Shown: positions 39,235 through 48,678, counted from the stretch's first letter. The stretch is DNA of 64,000 bases from Aeromonas enteropelogenes (GCF_000819845.1 NZ_CDCG01000017.1:1-64000), one strand, 5' to 3'. Numbers and translations are program-made. The notes: a model not told the origin generated them from the letters alone.

Positions 39235-40494
39235 ATGAGCTCAAACATGCAACAACCCCAAAGCCGGTCGCTGGTCGACTGGCTTTCTTATTTGGAGCAG
39301 ATCCACCCGGTCAATATCGACATGGGGCTGGATCGGGTCGGTCTCGTCGCCCGCCGGATGGAGCTCACCGAGCTGCCGTTCAAGGTGATCACGGTGGCGG
39401 GCACCAACGGCAAGGGCTCCAGCTGCGCCATGGCGGCCAGCATCCTGATGGCGGCGGGCTATAAGGTCGGCGTCTACTCTTCCCCTCATCTGCTGCGTTT
39501 CACCGAGCGGGTGCGGATCAACGGCGAAGAGCTGGCCGATAGCGATCACTGCGCCGCGTTTGCCGAAGTGGAAGCGGCCCGTGGCGAGACGGCTCTCACC
39601 TTCTTCGAGTTTGCCACCCTGGCTGGGCTCTGGCTGTTTCGCCGCGCCGCGCCGGACGTACTGCTGCTGGAAGTGGGGCTGGGCGGCCGGCTCGATGCCA
39701 CCAATGTGGTGGAATCCGATGTGGCCCTGATCACCTCCATTGCGCTCGATCACTGCGACTGGCTGGGGGATACCCGGGAGGCGGTGGCGGTGGAGAAGGC
39801 AGGGGTGTATCGCGCCGGCAAACCCGCCATCAGCGGTGAGCCCAATCCACCAGCCACCATTGCCAGCGAAGCACAGCGCATCGGTGCCAATTTGCGTCAG
39901 GTCGGCATCGACTTTCGTGGTGATGAGCACGACAGCGGTTGGGATTATCACGGTCTCAACCACTGGTGCGATCTGCCCAAACCGGCCCTGCCGCTGATGA
40001 ACGCGGTGACTGTGCTGGCCGCGCTGGAATCCCTTGGATTGCCGCTGCCGGAGTCTGCCATCCGCGAAGGGTTGGCGAATGCCCGCCTGGCCGGGCGGAT
40101 GCAACAGCTGCAAACTGCGCCGCTGGTCATCGTCGATGTGGCCCACAATCCCCATTCGGCTGCCTATCTGGCCAGCCAGCTGCGCCAGCTCCCTTGCAAA
40201 GGCGTGCGCCGGGCCGTGGTCGGCATGCTGAAAGACAAGGACATGGCGGGATCGCTCGCCGAACTCGACGGCCTTATTGACGAGTGGCATCTGGCCAGTC
40301 TCACCGGGCCGCGGGCGGCCAGCGCCGCCCAGCTGCGCGATGCGCTGGGGGAGGGCAGAGGCCCGGCACAGACTCATGATGCCGTGGTTGACGCCTATCG
40401 GGCTGCCCTGGCTGCATCGAGTCCGGATGATATGGTCATTGTGTTTGGTTCGTTTTACACTGTCGCCGACATTTTGGCACAGGCCCCCCGCTAG
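39235..40494 (+). CDS. folC: FolC, dihydrofolate synthase / folylpolyglutamate synthase
   Basis: 419 residues (E. coli 422). It joins glutamate to dihydropteroate and extends the polyglutamate tail. The ATP-binding P-loop is TVAGTNGKGSSCAMAAS; YSSPHLLRFTERVRING, LEVGLGGRLDATN and DVAHNPHSA are family motifs. It is coupled closely to accD upstream, and followed by dedD after 66 bases, as in E. coli accD-folC-dedD. Confidence 0.97.
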   Translation: MSSNMQQPQSRSLVDWLSYLEQIHPVNIDMGLDRVGLVARRMELTELPFKVITVAGTNGKGSSCAMAASILMAAGYKVGVYSSPHLLRFTERVRINGEELADSDHCAAFAEVEAARGETALTFFEFATLAGLWLFRRAAPDVLLLEVGLGGRLDATNVVESDVALITSIALDHCDWLGDTREAVAVEKAGVYRAGKPAISGEPNPPATIASEAQRIGANLRQVGIDFRGDEHDSGWDYHGLNHWCDLPKPALPLMNAVTVLAALESLGLPLPESAIREGLANARLAGRMQQLQTAPLVIVDVAHNPHSAAYLASQLRQLPCKGVRRAVVGMLKDKDMAGSLAELDGLIDEWHLASLTGPRAASAAQLRDALGEGRGPAQTHDAVVDAYRAALAASSPDDMVIVFGSFYTVADILAQAPR

Positions 40495-40560
40495 GGCAGC
40501 CTCCTGCCCCCGCTTGCGGGGGCCTGCCGCGTATCGAGTTAAGTAAAGCTAGGAGTCAAC

Positions 40561-41328
40561 TTGGCCTCGAAGTTTCAAAACCGTCTGGTGGGTACCGTCA
40601 TCCTGGTGGCCTTGGTCGTCATTTTCCTGCCGGATCTGCTGGATGGGCAGAAGCTGGCGCAAAAGGAGGAGGCATTCGCCAAGATCCCGCTGCGCCCTGA
40701 ACTGGAGCCCGCTCGTCCCGAACTGCAGGTTTCTGCGGCCAGCACCCTGCCTGCCGAGCATCAGGCCAGCCAGCAGCAGGCATCGGCGGCCCAGCAGTGG
40801 CAGGTGGAAGAGATCGCCGATCCCATGACCTTGGCAAACCAGGGGCAGGGCAGCGCCGCTCAGCCAACGGCACCTGCACCAGTCGAACAACCCAAACCGC
40901 AACCCAAGCCCGAAGTGGTTGCCAAGAAACCGGTCGAGCCACCCAAGCCGGTGGTCAAACCCGAGCCTGCCAAACCGGCCGAGGTGGTCAAGACGCCGCC
41001 CAAGCCACAGGCTGGCCAGATCAAATCCCTCGACGATTTGATCGAGAGCAAGATGAACACGCCGACCCAGCCAGCTCCCGCGCCGGCACAGGGCAGCTGG
41101 ATCCTCCAGCTCGGGGCCTTCAAGAATGTCGATAGCGTCAATGCGCTGGTGAGCAAGCTGCGGGCGGCGGGCTATTCGGCCCACACCTCGCCGCGCACGC
41201 CGGTGCAGGGCCAGCTCAACCGGGTCTTTATCGGTCCGGATGTCTCCAAGGCCAAGCTGCAGGGGATGCAGGGACGGATTGCCCAGATGACGGGCCTCAG
41301 TGGCTCGGTCGTCTCCTACAATCCGTAA
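40561..41328 (+). CDS. dedD: DedD, SPOR-domain cell-division protein
   Basis: 255 residues. A TTG start at 40561 after AGGAGTCAAC gives a cytoplasmic stub and one membrane span at about 10-25 ([18 protein letters not shown]). A long Pro/Lys/Glu/Ala-rich periplasmic linker follows, and the C-terminal 75 residues form a SPOR domain ([22 protein letters not shown]), which binds denuded glycan at the septum. DedD promotes cell constriction. In E. coli cvpA and purF follow; here a terminator and ybjQ follow instead. Confidence 0.92.
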   Translation: MASKFQNRLVGTVILVALVVIFLPDLLDGQKLAQKEEAFAKIPLRPELEPARPELQVSAASTLPAEHQASQQQASAAQQWQVEEIADPMTLANQGQGSAAQPTAPAPVEQPKPQPKPEVVAKKPVEPPKPVVKPEPAKPAEVVKTPPKPQAGQIKSLDDLIESKMNTPTQPAPAPAQGSWILQLGAFKNVDSVNALVSKLRAAGYSAHTSPRTPVQGQLNRVFIGPDVSKAKLQGMQGRIAQMTGLSGSVVSYNP

Positions 41329-41345
41329 CGCCAGCCAACGACAAA

Positions 41346-41375
41346 CACACCGCGCCCCGTGCGCGGTGTGTTTTT
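41346..41375 (+). terminator. Rho-independent terminator of dedD
   Basis: CACACCGCGC/GCGCGGTGTG (41346-41355, 41361-41370) followed by five T. Confidence 0.9.
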
Positions 41376-41403
41376 ATCCGCCAGTGTGCGGCTGGCGTGC
41401 GGG

Positions 41404-41432
41404 TTGGGATTTGCGGCCACTTGGGGTAGGCT
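41404..41432 (+). promoter_or_regulatory. Possible ybjQ promoter
   Basis: TTGGGA (41404-41409) and TAGGCT (41427-41432) with a 17-base spacer, 30 bases before the ybjQ start. Match is moderate. Confidence 0.35.
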
Positions 41433-41461
41433 GGCTCCTTCGTTACCTGCAGGAGTACAAG

Positions 41462-41779
41462 ATGATCCTCTCCACCACCCCCACTCTGGAAGGCAAGAGC
41501 ATACGTGAATATCGCGGCATCGTGGTTGGCGAAGCCATTCTCGGGGCCAACGTCTTCAAGGATCTGTTCGCCGGGATCCGCGACATCATTGGCGGCCGCT
41601 CCGGTGCCTATGAAAAGGAGCTGGCCCGGGCCCGGGAGATAGCGTTCGATGAGCTCAAGGAGCGCGCCGCGGCGCTCGGCGCCAACGCCGTGGTCGGGAT
41701 CGATATCGATTACGAAGTGGTGGGCCAGAGTGGCAGCATGCTGATGGTGAGCATCAGCGGTACCGCCGTGGTGGTGTAA
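41462..41779 (+). CDS. ybjQ: YbjQ family small protein (UPF0145 type)
   Basis: 105 residues, the size of the YbjQ/UPF0145 family (about 107). The pattern [24 protein letters not shown], the middle [26 protein letters not shown] and C-terminus [13 protein letters not shown] are characteristic. Members form pentamers; some are called heavy-metal-binding, but the role is not established. AGGAG lies eight bases before the ATG. It is a single gene between two terminators. Confidence 0.88.
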   Translation: MILSTTPTLEGKSIREYRGIVVGEAILGANVFKDLFAGIRDIIGGRSGAYEKELARAREIAFDELKERAAALGANAVVGIDIDYEVVGQSGSMLMVSISGTAVVV

Positions 41780-41829
41780 GCCAGTGATGCTCCAGTCAAT
41801 GCCGGAGCAATAGCTCGCCGTTTTATGAA

Positions 41830-41851
41830 AGAGGCCGCAACTGCGGCCTCT
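41830..41851 (+). terminator. Hairpin terminator between ybjQ and the convergent sulfatase gene
   Basis: AGAGGCCGCA/TGCGGCCTCT (41830-41839, 41842-41851). T-tracts are short on both sides. Confidence 0.65.
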
Positions 41852-41873
41852 TGTGTATTCAGCTGAAGGAGAC

Positions 41874-44135
41874 TCAGGGCAAGGCGTCTGACCGGAAGCT
41901 GGCACGGATCTGGGGCACCAGGGGGGAGACCTCGAACCCCTTCTCTTCTCCCAGTACCGGGTGGAGCAGGGGCCGGTCGGTGATGGGGGTGGTGTCCCCC
42001 GCCAGTAGCTGGCGGGTGGCCAGGCCCATCTGGTAAAGCTGGCGCACCGGGGCAAACTGCTGGGCCAGCGACAAGGGATCGTCGGCCCTAGCAAAGGCCA
42101 TCATGGGGATCTGGTAGCTGGCATCGCGCGGCGGCTTGTCGCCGTGAATACCCTTGCCCGCTGACATCAGGAAGGGCTGGTGATCGCCAAAAGCCACCAC
42201 CAGATAGCGCTTGCCCGATTGATCCAGGGTCTTGATCAGCCGCTCCAGGGATGCCATGGCATCCACCACCCCGGTGTAGTAGGTGTTGAGCAGCTGTTTG
42301 TCTGACTCGCTCTGGGTCGGGCAGGCGCCATTGAGTTCCTGTCCCTGATAGCGGGGGCCATCGAAGGGGCCGTGCCCCTGCATGGTGACCGCATAGGCAA
42401 ACAGGGGTTGGCTGTCCTGCTCGCTGCGCTTGAGCAGATGGTCGATCAGCGCATCATCCGAGATATAGAGTCCCTTGTGCTCCAGGGTGGTGAAGCGGGT
42501 ATCGAACCAGCGCTCTTCGTAGCCAAGGGCCGGAATGGCCTTGGCGCGGCCCCAGAACTTCTCCATATAGGGGTGGGCGAACAGGGTCTTGTAACCGCTT
42601 TGCCTGGCGCTTTGGGCCAGCCCGGGCACCTGCTCCGAGAGGTAATAGTAGGGCACCACCCCCTGTTTGAGCAGGCCCACCGGCAGACCGGTATTCATCT
42701 CGAACTCCGCCAGCACCGTCATGCCCCCTGTGGTGGGGGAGTGGATGGTCTTGCGCCACTGCTGCACGCTGGCGGGCAGGTGCAAGGTGGGGGCAGGGGC
42801 GCAGATCCGTCCCTGCCAGTCGAGCATCAGTGATTCATATTGCAACACGATCACCAGATCCCAGCGCGGCGCGATTCCTTGGGGAGGGTGGCTCAACTGC
42901 GGCGTCAGCTCGTTGATCTGCAGCGGATAGCGAAACACGCTGCCGCTTTGCAGCATCTCGTCCACCAGGTTGAACAGATAGAGGCCCGGGCCGGAGCGGA
43001 TGATGTCCCTGTGATAGTTGACCGCCCTGTCCACGTAGCGAATGTTGGCTCCCAGCAGCTTGTTGCCGGTCTGGGTGGCGAATACGCACAGGGCAAAAAA
43101 TGCGGCGGTGGCGGCGGCGGTGCGCAGCACCCAGCGTGACAGGGCGAAGCGCCAGCACAGAAACAGCGCCAGCAAAGTGGCCAATATCGGCAGCACCGGG
43201 TGCTGATCGAGCAGGATCCGCACCAGGGCCAGCAGGTTGCCAAGATCATCCCCGCCAAGGGGCACCCCGTAGATGGCAATCTTCATGAAGTTGGCCAAGA
43301 GGCCGATGCCGGAGAGGGCGGTGAAGACCAGCCCCATATAGAGGTTGAACCCCGCCAGGGCGCACAGGCCCCAACCCAGCACCATGCTGGCCCAGGCCAG
43401 ATAGTAGTGTTCCGGTCGAAAACCCGACCAGAGCAGAAATTCCCCCAGCTTGAACACCACGAAGCCGTGCAGCAGCACGAAGGTGAGATTGCCGAGCAGC
43501 AGGCTGCCGAGCACCCGCCAGCGCATGTTGCGCCTGAGTCTGGGCATCAGTACCCTGAGCACGACGGCGCTCAAGGTCAGCACCAGCACCAGGCTGGTGA
43601 ACAGATAGGTGAGATTGAATCCCCGTTCTGGCAGGGTTTGCAGGATCTGGCTGAACTCGGCGCTCTCGGGACGGTCTGCCAGCAGCAGGCCGATGCGCAG
43701 CTGATAGCGGCTGGCGAGGGCATCGTCCGGTGCCCGCAAGGTACTGTTGAGGTCAAGGGTGCAGCGGGCCTCTCGGCAACGCTGACGCTTGTCGACCCGC
43801 TGGCTCAGCTGGTCGATCCGCTCCCCCTTGTCATTGAGCAGTTCGACGCGCACCCTGTCCTCGGGTTGCAGCGGTTTGAGCAGTTGCCACTGGCTGCGCA
43901 CCACCAGATAGAGGCCACGGCTGTCGCTTTTATAGAGCAGCGAGTGGCGGGTGAGGGTGGCCAGGGGCTGATCGGCGGGCCCCAGCACCAGCGGTTGGGC
44001 ACGGCCGAGCCAGCTGCCCGGATTGATGAGGGGCAACACCAGGGTAAACAGCAGCAGTGCGCACAGCAGGGCGAGCAACAGGGTGGGCAGACTCAGGATG
44101 CGGCCCGTCGGGCGACCTGAGGAGGAGACGTTCAT
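41874..44135 (-). CDS. Membrane sulfatase-superfamily protein (LtaS/phosphoglycerol transferase type)
   Basis: 753 residues. After one N-terminal span (LPTLLLALLCALLLFTLVLPL) comes an extracytoplasmic region of about 140 residues with a Cys pair (RCREARC), then about five membrane spans at 175-350, then a C-terminal alkaline-phosphatase/sulfatase-fold domain. Metal and nucleophile motifs are visible: VIVLQYESLM (Glu ligand), TTGGMTVLAEFEMNTG (Thr nucleophile as in LtaS), MQGHGPF (His) and AFGDHQPF (Asp-His). Such enzymes transfer or cut phosphoglycerol or phosphoethanolamine on envelope glycans or lipids; the substrate cannot be read from sequence. It is divergent from a kinase-fold gene across 255 bases. 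Confidence 0.78.
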   Translation of the reverse strand: MNVSSSGRPTGRILSLPTLLLALLCALLLFTLVLPLINPGSWLGRAQPLVLGPADQPLATLTRHSLLYKSDSRGLYLVVRSQWQLLKPLQPEDRVRVELLNDKGERIDQLSQRVDKRQRCREARCTLDLNSTLRAPDDALASRYQLRIGLLLADRPESAEFSQILQTLPERGFNLTYLFTSLVLVLTLSAVVLRVLMPRLRRNMRWRVLGSLLLGNLTFVLLHGFVVFKLGEFLLWSGFRPEHYYLAWASMVLGWGLCALAGFNLYMGLVFTALSGIGLLANFMKIAIYGVPLGGDDLGNLLALVRILLDQHPVLPILATLLALFLCWRFALSRWVLRTAAATAAFFALCVFATQTGNKLLGANIRYVDRAVNYHRDIIRSGPGLYLFNLVDEMLQSGSVFRYPLQINELTPQLSHPPQGIAPRWDLVIVLQYESLMLDWQGRICAPAPTLHLPASVQQWRKTIHSPTTGGMTVLAEFEMNTGLPVGLLKQGVVPYYYLSEQVPGLAQSARQSGYKTLFAHPYMEKFWGRAKAIPALGYEERWFDTRFTTLEHKGLYISDDALIDHLLKRSEQDSQPLFAYAVTMQGHGPFDGPRYQGQELNGACPTQSESDKQLLNTYYTGVVDAMASLERLIKTLDQSGKRYLVVAFGDHQPFLMSAGKGIHGDKPPRDASYQIPMMAFARADDPLSLAQQFAPVRQLYQMGLATRQLLAGDTTPITDRPLLHPVLGEEKGFEVSPLVPQIRASFRSDALP

Positions 44136-44390
44136 ATGAGCTCGTCCTTTGAGCGAGTGAGAAAGAAAGCGTGTATCCGCATACTGTTTGACCCGATGGT
44201 GCTGACCTTGTTCCTGCTTGTCAATTTAATGACGGCTTGATGAATATTGGGTGACGATACATCCCTGCAAATTGTGATCCTGATCGAGAGGCGGCACGGA
44301 TTCTGTGATGAAAGCGTCATCATGATGTTTTGCCGCTGGTTTGGGGAGAGTGGGCTGTTTAGTCTCTCAATAGAGCCGGGAGGTACATAT

Positions 44391-45476
44391 ATGAATCCTA
44401 AAGTGATGGCGCGTCAGGCCAGATTGCTACGCATGCTGGAGAGCAAGGAGGAGGTGCGGATCGGGCGCGAGCGCGATTGCCCGCTGCCCGTGGGGCAACT
44501 GGTCAATCTCAAGGAGACGCATCCCGCCGTGCTCAAGGTTTATCGCCATGGCCTGACGGCCGAGGTGTTCCACCTCAAGGTTGATGGCCATCACTGGTGC
44601 CTGAAGCGGCGCCGCCAGGATTCACTGGTTGCCAATCTCGATGGCAAGACCGCCTTTCTGACCGAGCTGGAGCGCCGCCGGGAAATAGAAGCGCTGCGCG
44701 AGCTCCATCCCACTATTCTCTCCCACGTGGTCTGCACCAGCTATGGCTCGGCCCGGGCCGGCATCCTGGTCTCTCCCTGGCTGCGTGGCGTGCCGGTGCA
44801 TAGCCTCAACGAGCGCAATCTGGCCCAGATGCTGGAGGTGGAGGGGGAGCTGGCCCGCTGGGGCTGGTTTGACTGGGATCCGAGCCCCGGCAACCTGCTC
44901 GATGACGGCGAGCAGATCAGCGTCTTCGATTTTGGCTACATGTGGACCTTCGATCCCCGCTTCGAATACAACTCCAACGGGCTGGTCGACCCCCAGTTTC
45001 ATGTGCCGGAGCGGCTGGAGACTCGCACCCTCTCAGGGCTCTGGCTCGATGAGCCCGATCCCTTGCCACAGTTTCGCTACTGGCGCGAGCTTTGTCTTGC
45101 CTGGGTGAAGCAGGAGATCCTCCATCTCGGCCGCCAGGGGGCGAGCGCCCCCGTGCTGGCACGGCTGCATGCCCTGCAGGGGGAGTGGAGCGCGGCGCTG
45201 GCCAGTGACGAGGCGCTTGTCGCCAACTGGTGGCGCGACATGTATCGCAGCCACAAGCTCGATGTAGCGGACGATCTGAGCGGCCAGAGCTGCGGCCCGC
45301 TCACCCTGCGCCGTCTCGACTGGCTGGAGCAGGCGGTCACCGATCACTATCCCCTGCTGGTGGATAACTTGCCTGGGCAGGAGGAGGGCACCAGCCGGGA
45401 TGATATGCTGGCACGCTTGCAGCGACAGCGCCGCGAGGCCATGGCCTGCCAGCTGCCGGTGGCGACGCCGGCCTGA
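44391..45476 (+). CDS. Orphan protein-kinase-fold protein, function unknown
   Basis: 361 residues. It shows the core of the kinase-like fold: a hydrophobic strand and Lys72 (HHWCLKRRRQ), an acidic helix (TELERRREIEAL), a catalytic-loop equivalent WFDWDPSPGNLL (D161 or D163 and N168) and a metal-binding DFG at 180-182 (ISVFDFGYMW). The C-terminal 170 residues are mostly helical with many Trp. This pattern resembles atypical kinases of the aminoglycoside phosphotransferase, RIO or lipopolysaccharide-kinase type; I do not recognise a named family. The ATG at 44391 follows GGGAGG eight bases upstream; an earlier in-frame start lacks one. It is divergent from the sulfatase-type gene and convergent with lysC. 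Confidence 0.7.
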   Translation: MNPKVMARQARLLRMLESKEEVRIGRERDCPLPVGQLVNLKETHPAVLKVYRHGLTAEVFHLKVDGHHWCLKRRRQDSLVANLDGKTAFLTELERRREIEALRELHPTILSHVVCTSYGSARAGILVSPWLRGVPVHSLNERNLAQMLEVEGELARWGWFDWDPSPGNLLDDGEQISVFDFGYMWTFDPRFEYNSNGLVDPQFHVPERLETRTLSGLWLDEPDPLPQFRYWRELCLAWVKQEILHLGRQGASAPVLARLHALQGEWSAALASDEALVANWWRDMYRSHKLDVADDLSGQSCGPLTLRRLDWLEQAVTDHYPLLVDNLPGQEEGTSRDDMLARLQRQRREAMACQLPVATPA

Positions 45477-45496
45477 AACAGGGTCAACCGTGAAGA

Positions 45497-45526
45497 CAAA
45501 AAAGAGGGCACCCCGGGGTGCCCTCT
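45497..45526 (-). terminator. Rho-independent terminator of lysC
   Basis: Perfect 24-base palindrome with arms AGAGGGCACCCC and GGGGTGCCCTCT (45503-45526); the minus strand continues with seven T. It lies 15 bases past the lysC stop. Confidence 0.9.
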
Positions 45527-45540
45527 GCTATGAAAGCTGC

Positions 45541-46893
45541 TTAATCCAGCAGCTCCTGATGGAGGCAGTTGACTATGTTGCCGGCGTCCGATTCCTGTAC
45601 CAGGAAGCAGAGGTTGTGGGCGCTGGCGCCGTAGCAGATCATCCGGATGTTGTGATCCCGCAGGGTCGAGAAGACCTGACTGCCGACCCCGTTCACCTCG
45701 CTCATGCGGTTACCGATGAGGGCTACCAGAGCAAGCCCCGTCTCCACTTCCACCTTGCACAGTTGCCCCAGCTCCGCCAGCACCTTGTCACTCAAGACGG
45801 GCTCGCCGTTGCTCTGGCTGCCGGTGTGATCCAGGGTGAGCGACACGCTCACCTCCGAGGTGGTGATGAGATCCACCGAGATGCGGTGGCGGGCCAGGAT
45901 GCCAAACACCTCGGCCAGAAAGCCATAGGCGTGGAACATGTTGAGGCTGTGCAGGGTCACCAGCACTTGGTTGCGGCGCAGGGCCACGGCGCGAAACAGC
46001 GGGCTCGAATCCGTGCTGGAGCGGATCCAGGTCCCCCCTGCCGCCGGATCCTTGCTGGAGCCGACAAACACCGGAATGTTCTGGCGCACCGCAGGTTGCA
46101 GGGTCGCCGGATGCAGCACCTTGGCACCGAAGGTGGCCATCTCGGCCGCCTCGACGAAGCTGATCTCCGGGATGGGACGGGCACGGGTGACCAGACGCGG
46201 ATCCGTGGTGTAGATACCGGGCACGTCGGTCCAGATCTCTATGCTGCCAGCGTCCAGCGCCTCGGCGAGCAGGGCTGCGCTGTAATCGGAGCCGCCCCGG
46301 CCCAGGGTGGTGGTGCGACCGTCGCCATCGGCGCCGATGAAGCCCTGGGTGATGATGAGGGTGTCCCCGAGCATGGGGGCCAGGGCTTGCTGGCAGAGGG
46401 TGCGGGTGACAGCGATATCCACAGTGGCCTTGCCAAAGCGACTGTCGGTGCGCATCAGCTGGCGCACATCCTGCCAGTGGGCCTTGACGCCGCGCTGGTG
46501 CAACAGCTCGGTAAAGAGGCGGGTGGAGATGAGCTCACCACAGGCGATGAGGCGATCGGCCAGCTCGGCGTCGGTCTGCTGGCTGGCCTGGCGCGCCATG
46601 GTGCGGATCTCGCCAAGCTGGGCCCGGATGAACTCGCTCACGTCGTTCGGGTGGCCCAGATCGGCCAAAATGGCGTGCTGGATCTCCGCCAGCTTGCCCA
46701 GTTGCGCCTCCTGGCCCGCCTCATCCAGCTCGCCCTGGGCCAGCGCTACCAAGAGATTGGTGACGCCGGCGCTGGCGCTCAGCACCACCACCCGGGTCGT
46801 GGGGTTGGCCAGCACGATATTGGCGCAGTTGTTCATGGCCGCGGCGTTGGCGACACTGGTTCCGCCAAACTTGGCGACATTGATCGGGCTCAT
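45541..46893 (-). CDS. lysC: LysC, lysine-sensitive aspartate kinase (aspartokinase III)
   Basis: 450 residues (E. coli LysC 449). It phosphorylates aspartate as the first step of Lys, Thr and Met synthesis. The kinase motif KFGGTSVAN at the N-terminus, GFIGADGDGRTTTLGRGGSDYSA, and FGAKVLHPATLQPA are family landmarks. Two ACT domains (about 310-450) hold lysine for feedback inhibition (LNMFHAYGFLAEVFGILARHRISVDLI and LVALIGNRMS). AGGAG precedes ATG 46893. Upstream sits a lysine riboswitch, so both the enzyme and its mRNA sense lysine. Confidence 0.97.
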   Translation of the reverse strand: MSPINVAKFGGTSVANAAAMNNCANIVLANPTTRVVVLSASAGVTNLLVALAQGELDEAGQEAQLGKLAEIQHAILADLGHPNDVSEFIRAQLGEIRTMARQASQQTDAELADRLIACGELISTRLFTELLHQRGVKAHWQDVRQLMRTDSRFGKATVDIAVTRTLCQQALAPMLGDTLIITQGFIGADGDGRTTTLGRGGSDYSAALLAEALDAGSIEIWTDVPGIYTTDPRLVTRARPIPEISFVEAAEMATFGAKVLHPATLQPAVRQNIPVFVGSSKDPAAGGTWIRSSTDSSPLFRAVALRRNQVLVTLHSLNMFHAYGFLAEVFGILARHRISVDLITTSEVSVSLTLDHTGSQSNGEPVLSDKVLAELGQLCKVEVETGLALVALIGNRMSEVNGVGSQVFSTLRDHNIRMICYGASAHNLCFLVQESDAGNIVNCLHQELLD

Positions 46894-46956
46894 TGCGTAC
46901 TCCTGTCTTAATATAAAAATCCGGTTCCATCGGGCAAAAAGAGAGGAGGAGGCTGA

Positions 46957-46988
46957 AAATGGCAGGAATGATCGAAGCTATCCCGGCC
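46957..46988 (-). terminator. Candidate riboswitch-controlled terminator before lysC
   Basis: On the minus strand GGCCGGGAT and ATTCCTGCC (46961-46988) can pair at eight of nine positions, followed by ATTTTC. It could be the off-state terminator of the lysine riboswitch. The alternative antiterminator pairing is not resolved by eye; in E. coli control is mainly on translation and Rho. Confidence 0.35.
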
Positions 46989-47049
46989 AGAAGCACTCCA
47001 TCCGCAGAGCCCATCCCGTACCCGCCCTGTGAGAGCGCGGTGGGGGATG

Positions 47050-47220
47050 ACCACTACCGATGACAACCCGGGGGATTCAGCCCCCGCAGCCGACAGCGAG
47101 GCATCCAGTTACCTCGTCCATCTCGGCGCTGCTCCCCCTGACCCAAGTTCACCGGACTCTGGCGTCCTCCCTTGGGCTGCCTGGGCAGCGCTCCTCTTCT
47201 GGCTCCACCGTGGCGGTGGA
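47050..47220 (-). promoter_or_regulatory. Lysine riboswitch (L box) of lysC
   Basis: The minus strand carries the aptamer landmarks of the E. coli lysC L box in the right order and spacing: GCCAGAAGAGG near 47203, a hairpin GCGCTGCCCAGGCAGC, GGAGGACGCCAG, AGGGGGAGCAGCGCCGAG, then GGGGGCTGAATCCCC and GGGTTGTCA near 47061. These match the E. coli sequence at most positions of the conserved core. Lysine binding would reduce lysC expression. The aptamer is followed by about 155 bases of expression platform before the lysC start. Confidence 0.93.
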
Positions 47221-47229
47221 GTACAATTA

Positions 47230-47259
47230 GAAATAACCTGCGTTGGATTACACTGTCAA
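47230..47259 (-). promoter_or_regulatory. lysC promoter
   Basis: On the minus strand a perfect TTGACA (47259-47254) and TATTTC (47235-47230) with 18-base spacing, just upstream of the riboswitch aptamer. Confidence 0.6.
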
Positions 47260-47313
47260 TCGAGTTTGTGAAAAAGTTCAAATTAGTCTTCAACCAAACG
47301 CATAATCAACAAG

Positions 47314-48642
47314 TTACGCAATGCTCTTTGACAAAACCTTGGAGCGGCGCTGCCAGTTGTAGAGGCGCTGGCGCGCCACCGGCAGCTCTTCCACCTCCAG
47401 CGGCTCGAAACCCCGTTCCCGGAACCAGTGGATGGAGCGGGTGGTGAGCACGAACAGGCTGCGGATCCCGAGGCGCTTGGCCCGCTCGGCCACCTTGGCC
47501 ACCAGCTGATCCCCGCGATTGGAGTTGCGGTAGTCGGGGTGGATGGCGACGCAGGCCATCTCGGCCATCGCCTCCTCGTGGAAGCAGTAGAGGGCAGCGC
47601 AGCCGATGATGAGGCCATCGCGATCTATGATGGTGAACTTGTCGATCTCCATCTCCAGCTGCTCGCGGGAGCGGCGTACCAGGATCCCTTCCTCCTCCAG
47701 CGGGCGGATGAGGTCGAGAATGCCGCCGATATCCTCTATGGTGGCGGCGCGGGCCTGTTCGGCGCTTTCGCGCACTATCTGGGTACCGAGACCGTCGCGG
47801 CTGAACAGCTCCTGCAGCATGGCGCCGTCCTCCTTGTAGCTCACCAGGTGGGAGCGGGGCACGCCGCCACGGCAGGAGGCAATCGCCGAGCGCAGATAAC
47901 GGGCGGTGCCGGACATCTCGGCCCCCGCCTGCTCCAGCTCAACCAATAGTTCCTCGGCCTGCTCGGGGAAGAGCTCCGAGATGGCCTCACCGTGTCTGTC
48001 CATCACCCCCTGGGTGCTGCTAAAACAGATGAGCTTGTCCGCTTTCAAATCCACTGCCACCCGGCGCGCCACCTCTTCGGAGCTGAGGTTAAAGCTCTCG
48101 CCGGTGACCGAGCAGCCGATGGGGGAAATAAGCACCAGGCTTTTCTGATCCAGCTGGCGGGAGATCCCCTCCACGTCGATGCGGCGTACCCGGCCGCTGT
48201 GGCAAAAATCGATGCCATCATCCACCCCGAGCGGCTGGGCGGTGACGAAGTTGCCGCTCACCACGCTGATGCGGGCCCCCTGCATGGGGGTGTTGGCCAG
48301 CCCCATGGAGAGCTGGGCCGTGATGTCGTATTGCAGGCCGCCGCACACCTGTTTGATGAGGGCGAAGCTCTCGTCATCGGTGACCCGGGTGCGCTTGTGG
48401 TACTGGGCATCGATGCCGGCGCGGGCCAGTGCCTCGTCATTTTGCGGACGTGAACCGAACACCAGCACCAGGCGTATCCCTAAGGTCTGCAGCAGGGCGA
48501 TATCGCTGACGATATTGGCAAAGTTGGGGTGGGCGATGGCCTCGCCCCCGATCATCAAGACAAAGGTGGCACCCCGATGCACGTTGACGTAGGGGGTGGA
48601 TTGCCGGAAAGCATTGACCAGACTGGGTTCGCGTTCACGCAC
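47314..48642 (-). CDS. argA: ArgA, N-acetylglutamate synthase
   Basis: 442 residues (E. coli 443). The N-terminal amino-acid-kinase-like domain (about 1-290, [20 protein letters not shown]) binds arginine for feedback inhibition, and the C-terminal GNAT domain (about 295-442, [19 protein letters not shown]) transfers acetyl from acetyl-CoA to glutamate. The GTG at 48642 is my start because homologues begin at this point ([14 protein letters not shown]) and because further upstream starts would overlap the promoter and ARG boxes at 48679-48721. The ribosome binding site is weak. It lies upstream of lysC on the same strand but the latter has its own promoter. Confidence 0.94.
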   Translation of the reverse strand: MREREPSLVNAFRQSTPYVNVHRGATFVLMIGGEAIAHPNFANIVSDIALLQTLGIRLVLVFGSRPQNDEALARAGIDAQYHKRTRVTDDESFALIKQVCGGLQYDITAQLSMGLANTPMQGARISVVSGNFVTAQPLGVDDGIDFCHSGRVRRIDVEGISRQLDQKSLVLISPIGCSVTGESFNLSSEEVARRVAVDLKADKLICFSSTQGVMDRHGEAISELFPEQAEELLVELEQAGAEMSGTARYLRSAIASCRGGVPRSHLVSYKEDGAMLQELFSRDGLGTQIVRESAEQARAATIEDIGGILDLIRPLEEEGILVRRSREQLEMEIDKFTIIDRDGLIIGCAALYCFHEEAMAEMACVAIHPDYRNSNRGDQLVAKVAERAKRLGIRSLFVLTTRSIHWFRERGFEPLEVEELPVARQRLYNWQRRSKVLSKSIA

Positions 48643-48678
48643 TTGAGGGATCTTCCATAAAAAAACAGCGATTCGCTC

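Noticed and set aside
41930..44135. Sulfatase-family gene as a true sulfatase
   Set aside because: The CxPxR formylglycine motif of sulfatases is absent; the Thr-type nucleophile region TTGGMT fits LtaS-like transferases instead.
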